Below, piece by piece: positions 7,460 to 10,885 of a stretch of 10,885 nucleotides of DNA. How positions within the stretch are numbered: the first letter of the stretch is position 1; each line of letters begins with the position of its first letter. Below the pieces are notes generated by a model. The model did not search any database and was not told the DNA's origin. It was given only the letters and a program-made list of their open reading frames with translations. The position numbers were made by a program, and so were the translations under genes. Source of the DNA: Selenomonadaceae bacterium UBA3796 (GTDB taxonomy: Bacteria; Bacillota; Negativicutes; Selenomonadales; Selenomonadaceae); contig DFES01000092.1 of the NCBI GenBank assembly GCA_002369175.1, positions 1 through 10,885 on the forward strand. The letters run 5' to 3'.

Positions 7460-7481
7460 TGTAACAAAACAGTCTGTTACA
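7460..7481. promoter_or_regulatory. Dyad operator at the malic enzyme promoter
   Basis: TGTAACA (7460-7466) and TGTTACA (7475-7481) are exact inverted repeats of 7 bp with an 8-bp spacer. The 22-bp element starts one base beyond the -10 box and spans the predicted start site, a classic repressor position. The arm differs from the CcpA, TyrR and BirA consensus sites I know; the regulator is unknown. Confidence 0.6.
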
Positions 7482-7482
7482 T

Positions 7483-7510
7483 ATTATAGACGTTTTTATC
7501 AAAAAAGCAA
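7483..7510 (-). promoter_or_regulatory. Probable promoter of the malic enzyme gene
   Basis: A perfect -10 TATAAT (7488-7483, minus strand) follows a weak -35 TTGCTT (7510-7505) at 16 bp. The predicted start near 7476 lies inside the dyad operator and leaves a leader of about 180 nt. In that leader (7293-7475) I see a small AGCAG/CTGCT hairpin (about 7324-7341) but no riboswitch I recognise. The weak -35 is compatible with dependence on a regulator. Confidence 0.6.
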
Positions 7511-7559
7511 ATATGAAAAACGAATTAGTTTTATAACCAAAAGTTATCAATAATACTGC

Positions 7560-7588
7560 TTGACAACTTCTTCCAAACCGTGTATCAT
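7560..7588 (+). promoter_or_regulatory. Promoter of tRNA-Val
   Basis: A perfect -35 TTGACA (7560-7565), a 17-bp spacer and -10 TATCAT (7583-7588) lie 19 nt upstream of the mature tRNA 5' end. The strong -35 and short leader are typical of stable RNA promoters. It is divergent from the malic enzyme promoter, about 50 bp away. Confidence 0.85.
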
Positions 7589-7607
7589 ATCACTTGTGTT
7601 AGGACAT

Positions 7608-7684
7608 GGGGTTATAGCTCAGCTGGTTAGAGTGTCTCGTTGACATCGAGGAGGTCACAGGTTCGAGTCCTGTTAACCCCACCA
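7608..7684 (+). tRNA. tRNA-Val (anticodon GAC)
   Basis: The 77-nt gene folds into a full cloverleaf: acceptor GGGGTTA (7608-7614) with TAACCCC (7674-7680), D arm from GCTC, anticodon stem TCTCG/CGAGG around loop TTGACAT with anticodon GAC, and T arm ACAGG-TTCGAGT-CCTGT. Discriminator A and an encoded CCA follow. GAC reads GUC and GUU valine codons. It stands alone between its own promoter and terminator, with no other tRNA in the window. Confidence 0.96.
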
Positions 7685-7695
7685 TATAGAAAATG

Positions 7696-7724
7696 AAGCC
7701 TTTGCGCATTGCAAAGGCTTTTTT
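7696..7724 (+). terminator. Intrinsic terminator of tRNA-Val
   Basis: AAGCCTTTGC (7696-7705) pairs with GCAAAGGCTT (7711-7720) around a 5-nt loop, with six T from 7719 to 7724 and more T after one G. It begins 12 nt after the CCA end. Confidence 0.9.
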
Positions 7725-8095
7725 GTTTTCTTCGATTCTATTTTTCGATCCCTCCCCCTCTATTCTAATTTATGTTTTCTGTTATGCTCCCTTATGAAAC
7801 GGATTTGGATTGTCTATCCGGCAGCTGTGACAGCATTTGCTCATTTTATTCCATAAATTAATTAAAGTGTTTAATTAGTAGGGTTGTTTAAGGGTTTATA
7901 CCTCATTTTATTACATTAAATATTATTAAATATTGTTACATTAATGTTAGTTATTGAACGTTTAAGATATTACGTTAAATATTAAGTGGTCTTTAAAGAA
8001 GTTTTGCTGCTTTCAAATGTGTGTCTTTATTTCATTTAATATTTAAAGGTTTATCGTAATCATAAATATCCAGAGGTACTCCGCTGAATCCATCC
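7725..8095. other. AT-rich intergenic spacer without a convincing gene
   Basis: About 370 bp between the tRNA terminator and the hairpin that ends the par operon. The part from about 7855 to 8065 is very AT-rich and holds repeated TTAAATATT motifs. Frames present are tiny and lack ribosome sites: 7793-7855 plus (20 residues) and 8032-8097 minus (21 residues). I see no RNA family, exact DnaA-box cluster (TTATCCACA) or parS (TGTTTCACGTGAAACA). A promoter for an unannotated small RNA cannot be excluded. Confidence 0.6.
7911..8046. repeat. Repeated AT-rich motif TTAC(A/G)TTAAATATTA
   Basis: TTACATTAAATATTA (7911-7925) recurs as TTACGTTAAATATTA (7970-7984), 14 of 15 identical and 59 bp apart. The core TTAAATATT also occurs at 7926-7934, 10 bp after the first copy, and inverted at 8038-8046; TTACATTAA occurs again at 7936-7944. 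This is more repetition than the spacer's AT content alone suggests, but low-complexity DNA makes some chance repetition likely. It could be protein-binding or unwinding DNA; no function is shown. Confidence 0.45.
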
Positions 8096-8147
8096 ATGAA
8101 ACGAAAAATATCCCTCGCCTACAGGCGAAGGATATTTTTCGTTTCAT
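8096..8147 (-). terminator. Long hairpin terminator of the par operon
   Basis: The arms 8096-8119 and 8124-8147 pair over 24 positions around a tiny 4-nt loop. The minus-strand transcript reads AAAAATATCC, hairpin, GGATATTTTTC, so a T5 tract lies inside the right arm as in A/T-flanked terminators. The single irregular position (8114/8129) is C-A in plus-strand RNA but G-U in minus-strand RNA, which supports use by the M23 gene, whose stop (8154) lies 6 nt before. Confidence 0.85.
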
Positions 8148-8153
8148 TATGAT

Positions 8154-9101
8154 TTAATGTAAATAGCTAACGGGATTCACAGCCTGTCCATTGATGCGAA
8201 CTTCGTAATGGACATGAGGGCCGGTGCTGAATCCGGTACTTCCCATGTATGCAATGAGCTGACCACGGCGCACATACTGACCGGCAGTGACCACTACCTG
8301 GGAGGCATGTGCATAACGGGTCATCATGCCATTCCCATGGTCAATATCCACCATGTTCCCATAGCCGCCGGAATTCCAGCCGGCCTCTTCGACAATACCA
8401 TCTGCCGTTGCCACGATGGGGGTTCCCATGTCATTGGCAATATCTATGCCCGGGTGGAAATCCGATCCGTTCCAGCGAAGACCATAGGGGGAGCTTACAA
8501 CGCCGTCCGTCGGCCAAATAGAGGGCATCGTAGCACTTACCCCCGGCATGACAATCCCTACGGCTCCAAATGGGCCAAGAGAGGCAAGCTCTGACTGCTG
8601 TTCCTTGAGCTGGGTACGAAGCTGTTCGAGACTTGCCTTGCGCTTCCCCAATTCCTTTTCTACATTGTCGAGCGCCAGCCCCACGTTTCTCACATCCGGC
8701 TGTATATAGGGACCCCCCTGCCCCGTGTGTGCAGCATCCTCCGGCTGCGCTTCCGGTGCAGGCTCCTCTGCCGGAGCAAGTCCCGAAAGGCGGCGAAGTT
8801 CGCTTTCCATTTGTGCAAGCTGTTCCGCCTGATCCTGCAAGGCATTGGCCTTGCGTGAAAGCTGAAGAAGCTGCTCCTGCTGGATACTGTTCACCTGCCT
8901 GAGCTCATCGATCTCCGTTGCGCTGTAACTTGAGCTGAAGGTACTGTACACCGCATAGCCGAACGCTCCCACAAAAAGCAGCGCGCCTACGGCCATGGAT
9001 GCCAATCCATACTTCAGCAGGAAAGCCGGAAGGCGAACGCTGTGCACCGTTCCATTGTCACTGGGCACTACCTTAATCGTGTATTCCTTCTCTTTCTCCA
9101 T
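8154..9101 (-). CDS. Membrane-anchored M23 (LytM-type) peptidoglycan endopeptidase
   Basis: Encodes 315 residues from the ATG at 9101, with AGGA 7 nt upstream. A cytoplasmic N-terminus (1-30) is followed by one transmembrane helix (about 31-53), then a coiled coil (about 62-106), a proline/glutamate-rich linker (110-135), a second coiled coil (about 140-173) and the C-terminal lysostaphin/LytM domain (about 195-312). The zinc site is intact: H216 and D220 in FHPGID, H265 in RYAH, and H296/H298 in GPHVHYE, so it should be an active zinc endopeptidase that cuts peptidoglycan cross-bridges outside the membrane. The coiled-coil-plus-LytM layout resembles cell-division and envelope-remodelling factors. 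It is the last gene of the par operon, 51 nt after the DUF4446 gene and just before a terminator. Active rather than EnvC-like degenerate is the reading of the visible residues. Confidence 0.93.
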   Translation of the reverse strand: MEKEKEYTIKVVPSDNGTVHSVRLPAFLLKYGLASMAVGALLFVGAFGYAVYSTFSSSYSATEIDELRQVNSIQQEQLLQLSRKANALQDQAEQLAQMESELRRLSGLAPAEEPAPEAQPEDAAHTGQGGPYIQPDVRNVGLALDNVEKELGKRKASLEQLRTQLKEQQSELASLGPFGAVGIVMPGVSATMPSIWPTDGVVSSPYGLRWNGSDFHPGIDIANDMGTPIVATADGIVEEAGWNSGGYGNMVDIDHGNGMMTRYAHASQVVVTAGQYVRRGQLIAYMGSTGFSTGPHVHYEVRINGQAVNPVSYLH

Positions 9102-9109
9102 GATTTCAT

Positions 9110-9139
9110 CCTATCTGGATCCAACCTATCTGAATCCAT
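9110..9139. repeat. Tandem 15-bp repeat ahead of the M23 gene
   Basis: CCTATCTGGATCCAA (9110-9124) is followed directly by CCTATCTGAATCCAT (9125-9139), 13 of 15 identical. On the minus strand each unit carries AGATAGG; only the proximal copy, read as AGGATG, is placed to act as ribosome site for the M23 gene. Confidence 0.6.
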
Positions 9140-9152
9140 CCAAATAATACCT

Positions 9153-9659
9153 TCATCCCTTGTGCATGGCATCCTTCAGTGCCTGTGCCTCTTCCTGCGT
9201 CAGTGTGTAGCTTGACGCTCCCGCCTCAATGGGCTTCACATAGCTGCGGGAATCCTGCCTGGCGAAGATGCTGGAAAGCACCACGCCATTGTTATGAGAG
9301 TCCAGAAGAGCCACGGCGTAGCTCAAATCGCTTCCCATATCCTCAAAGGCGCTGAACCTCACAACCCCCACACGGGTGATTGCACTTTTGAGCAGGTTGT
9401 CGATCCGCTCCATTTCCTCATTGAGACGGTGATTATCCTCTGCCACAGCCTTCGTTTCGTCGATATGTCCAATGAGCATGCGCTCCATGTTGGAACCATC
9501 CACCCCTGTCATCATCTTGCGATACCTCTTTTTGAGATAGGACAGGTTAAAATACAGATTCCCTATGATAATCAGCATGATCAGAACCAGGACGGCAAGG
9601 CCGCACACAACATAGAACAGGTTGTTCATCATCATGCTGTTGAATGCTTGAATATCCAT
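9153..9659 (-). CDS. DUF4446 family membrane protein
   Basis: Encodes 168 residues from the ATG at 9659, with GGAA 5 nt upstream, 23 nt after the parB stop. One transmembrane helix lies at about 14-36, followed by a basic stretch (YLKKRYRK) and a predicted coiled coil (about 66-92). The C-terminal domain has the DUF4446 signature: ITRVGVVRFSAFEDMGSDLS (94-113), ALLDSHNNGVVLSSIFAR (117-134) and YVKPIEAGASSYTLTQEE (140-157). Small proteins of this family are found next to parAB in Firmicutes and Negativicutes chromosomes, and their function is not established. The location suggests a link between chromosome segregation and the membrane or cell wall, which is inference. Confidence 0.9.
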   Translation of the reverse strand: MDIQAFNSMMMNNLFYVVCGLAVLVLIMLIIIGNLYFNLSYLKKRYRKMMTGVDGSNMERMLIGHIDETKAVAEDNHRLNEEMERIDNLLKSAITRVGVVRFSAFEDMGSDLSYAVALLDSHNNGVVLSSIFARQDSRSYVKPIEAGASSYTLTQEEAQALKDAMHKG

Positions 9660-9682
9660 GAACTTTCCAATCTCTCCCTCGT

Positions 9683-10627
9683 TTACACCGTGAAATTCTG
9701 GGACTGGGACACCTTCCGCAGGGTCTCCACCTTTTGCTGTACCTCATCTTCCTGTGTCTGGGTCAGGCTCTGGAGAATGCGCTCCAAATCCTCATCCGAA
9801 TAAAACTCGATTTCTATGCGGTTCTTCTTCTTACCGCTGAGAATTTTCACCTGAGTTCCAAGGAACTGGCGAAGTTTCTCCTCTGCATCCCTTACATAGA
9901 CCGCCTGTTCCTTCGGCACTGTTTTCTTCCGAGGCTTCACATCCTCCTCACCGGATTGCATGCGCCTCACCAGCGCCTCGGTCTGCCGAGCGGAAAGCTC
10001 CTGTTCCTGTATGGTTTCCGCCACTTTGCACTGGAGTTCTTCATTCTCCAGCGCCAGAAGCGGTCTCGCCTGTCCCATGGAGAGGATGCCGCTGGACACA
10101 TAGTCCTGAACCTTCGGCGCCAGCTTCAGCAATCGGAGGGTATTGGCGATATGGGAACGGCTGCGGCCCAATTTTTCCGCCATGGTTTCCTGTGTCAGAT
10201 GAAACTCCTTCATCAAGTGGTCATACGCACGGGCTTCCTCAATGGCGTTAAGATCCTCCCGCTGGATGTTCTCGATCAATGCGATTTCGCTGATTTCCGC
10301 ATCATTATACTCCTTTACCAAAGCCGGTATGGCCTTCACCCCGGCCAATTTTGCCGCCCGCAGGCGACGCTCCCCAGTGATCAGCTCATATCCTTCCCCC
10401 GGCAGCTTGCGAACGAGAATGGGCTGCAGGATTCCATAGCTCTTGATGGAATCCTTGAGTTCCTCCAACGATGCCTCATCGAAATCCTGACGCGGCTGAT
10501 AACGATTTGCCCGGATAGCAGACACCTCAATTTCCTGTATTTTTTCCCCCGAAGGAGCTGTCTCCATCTGCGTAGTTTTCAGCAGTGCACCCAGACCTTT
10601 TCCCAGTCCACCATGCGCCTTACTCAT
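9683..10627 (-). CDS. parB: Chromosome-partitioning protein ParB (Spo0J family)
   Basis: Encodes 314 residues from the ATG at 10627; a GTG one codon upstream (10630) is nearly as good, since AGGAGG lies 9 nt before the GTG and 12 nt before the ATG. ParB binds parS sites near the origin, loads CTP, slides as a clamp and stimulates ParA. The N-terminal GGLGKGLGALL (6-16) is the ParA-interacting peptide of chromosomal ParBs. The CTP-binding ParB/Srx domain follows (about 33-125) with NRYQPRQDF, GERRLRAAKLAG (85-96) and ENIQREDLN (119-127), then the helix-turn-helix (about 143-170, QETMAEKLGRSRSHIANTLRLL), and a C-terminal dimerisation domain (about 243-290). The tail beyond 290 is glutamine-rich. 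It overlaps the parA 3' end by 8 nt, so translation is coupled. The LGKGLGALL opening argues for a chromosomal rather than a plasmid copy. No parS consensus (TGTTTCACGTGAAACA) is seen in the window. Confidence 0.96.
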   Translation of the reverse strand: MSKAHGGLGKGLGALLKTTQMETAPSGEKIQEIEVSAIRANRYQPRQDFDEASLEELKDSIKSYGILQPILVRKLPGEGYELITGERRLRAAKLAGVKAIPALVKEYNDAEISEIALIENIQREDLNAIEEARAYDHLMKEFHLTQETMAEKLGRSRSHIANTLRLLKLAPKVQDYVSSGILSMGQARPLLALENEELQCKVAETIQEQELSARQTEALVRRMQSGEEDVKPRKKTVPKEQAVYVRDAEEKLRQFLGTQVKILSGKKKNRIEIEFYSDEDLERILQSLTQTQEDEVQQKVETLRKVSQSQNFTV

Positions 10628-10885
10628 CACGCCTGATTACCTCCTTCGCCAAATTCATGTACTCCTCTGCACCCTTTGATTTTGCATCGTACACAATGAT
10701 GGGTTCACCATAGGAAGGAGCCTCGGAAAGGCGGACATTACGCGGTATCATGCACTTATAGACTGCATCGCCGAAATTCTCCCGCACCTCATGCACCACC
10801 TGCATGGATAGATTCGTGCGTGCATCGTACATGGTCATCAGCACACCCTCTACCGTCAAATCTGGATTCAGATTATTCTGCACAA
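10620..10885 (-). CDS. parA: Chromosome-partitioning ATPase ParA (Soj), 3' part only
   Basis: About 88 C-terminal codons are present; the gene runs off the right edge of the window and the Walker A/B regions are not seen. The visible part matches the end of Soj/ParA: LTVEGVLMTMYDARTNLSMQ, VYKCMIPRNVRLSEAPSYG and EPIIVYDAKSKGAEEYMNLA. The GTG at 10883 is an internal valine codon, not a start. ParA is a DNA-binding ATPase that, with ParB, moves origins apart. The stop TAA (10622-10620) overlaps the parB start region, typical of a parAB operon, and the parB ribosome site AGGAGG lies inside parA. Confidence 0.93.
   Translation of the reverse strand, partial: VQNNLNPDLTVEGVLMTMYDARTNLSMQVVHEVRENFGDAVYKCMIPRNVRLSEAPSYGEPIIVYDAKSKGAEEYMNLAKEVIRRDE

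Noticed and set aside
7608..7684. tRNA 3' end as an integration site for a mobile element
   Set aside because: No integrase gene and no second copy of the tRNA 3' end were seen in the window.
7793..7855. Small plus-strand frame of 20 codons (MKRIWIVYPAAVTAFAHFIP)
   Set aside because: It resembles a tiny hydrophobic peptide but has no ribosome site upstream and no promoter; it is likely chance.
8096..8147. TGAAACG and CGTTTCA in the hairpin as a parS-like site
   Set aside because: parS is GTTTCAC-GTGAAAC; here the halves are in the opposite order and far apart, and the element fits a terminator.

Overview
The window looks like a chromosomal segment of a Negativicutes bacterium, most likely in the Selenomonas/Mitsuokella group. 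This rests on inference: the parA-parB-DUF4446-M23 gene order, the moderately GC-rich coding regions with AT-rich gaps, and strong AGGAGG-type ribosome sites with TTGACA/TATAAT-type promoters. No species can be named from the sequence alone, and nothing points to a plasmid or prophage.

From left to right: (1) a secreted protein with a DUF3298/RsiV-like domain on the minus strand (20-1255). (2) Divergent from it, a small helix-turn-helix protein on the plus strand (1418-2041) whose original start appears to be at 1356, separated by a one-base frameshift; it ends at a strong bidirectional terminator. (3) An AMP-forming acyl-CoA ligase (2095-3597, minus) and a YcdX-type PHP metallophosphatase (3725-4438, minus). 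Each has its own promoter, and the phosphatase terminator abuts the ligase -35 box. (4) A DUF4143-type AAA ATPase (4701-5921, plus). (5) A short malic enzyme (6030-7292, minus), convergent with the ATPase, with a long leader and a dyad operator at its promoter. (6) A solitary tRNA-Val(GAC) on the plus strand with a clear promoter and terminator. (7) About 370 bp of AT-rich DNA without a convincing gene, carrying a repeated 15-mer. (8) A minus-strand operon entering from the right edge: parA (3' part only), parB, a DUF4446 membrane protein and a membrane-anchored M23 peptidase, closed by a 52-nt hairpin.

The parA-parB-DUF4446-M23 genes are tightly packed and probably co-transcribed, tying chromosome segregation to cell-wall remodelling. 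The other genes are mostly single-gene units, each with its own promoter or terminator. The malic enzyme supplies pyruvate and reducing power, and the ligase activates fatty acids.

I found no CRISPR array, insertion sequence, integrase, toxin-antitoxin pair or defence island, and no convincing new system. The observations most worth checking are the frameshift in the HTH gene, the TGTAACA-N8-TGTTACA operator at the malic enzyme promoter, and the repeat-bearing AT-rich spacer beside the par operon.
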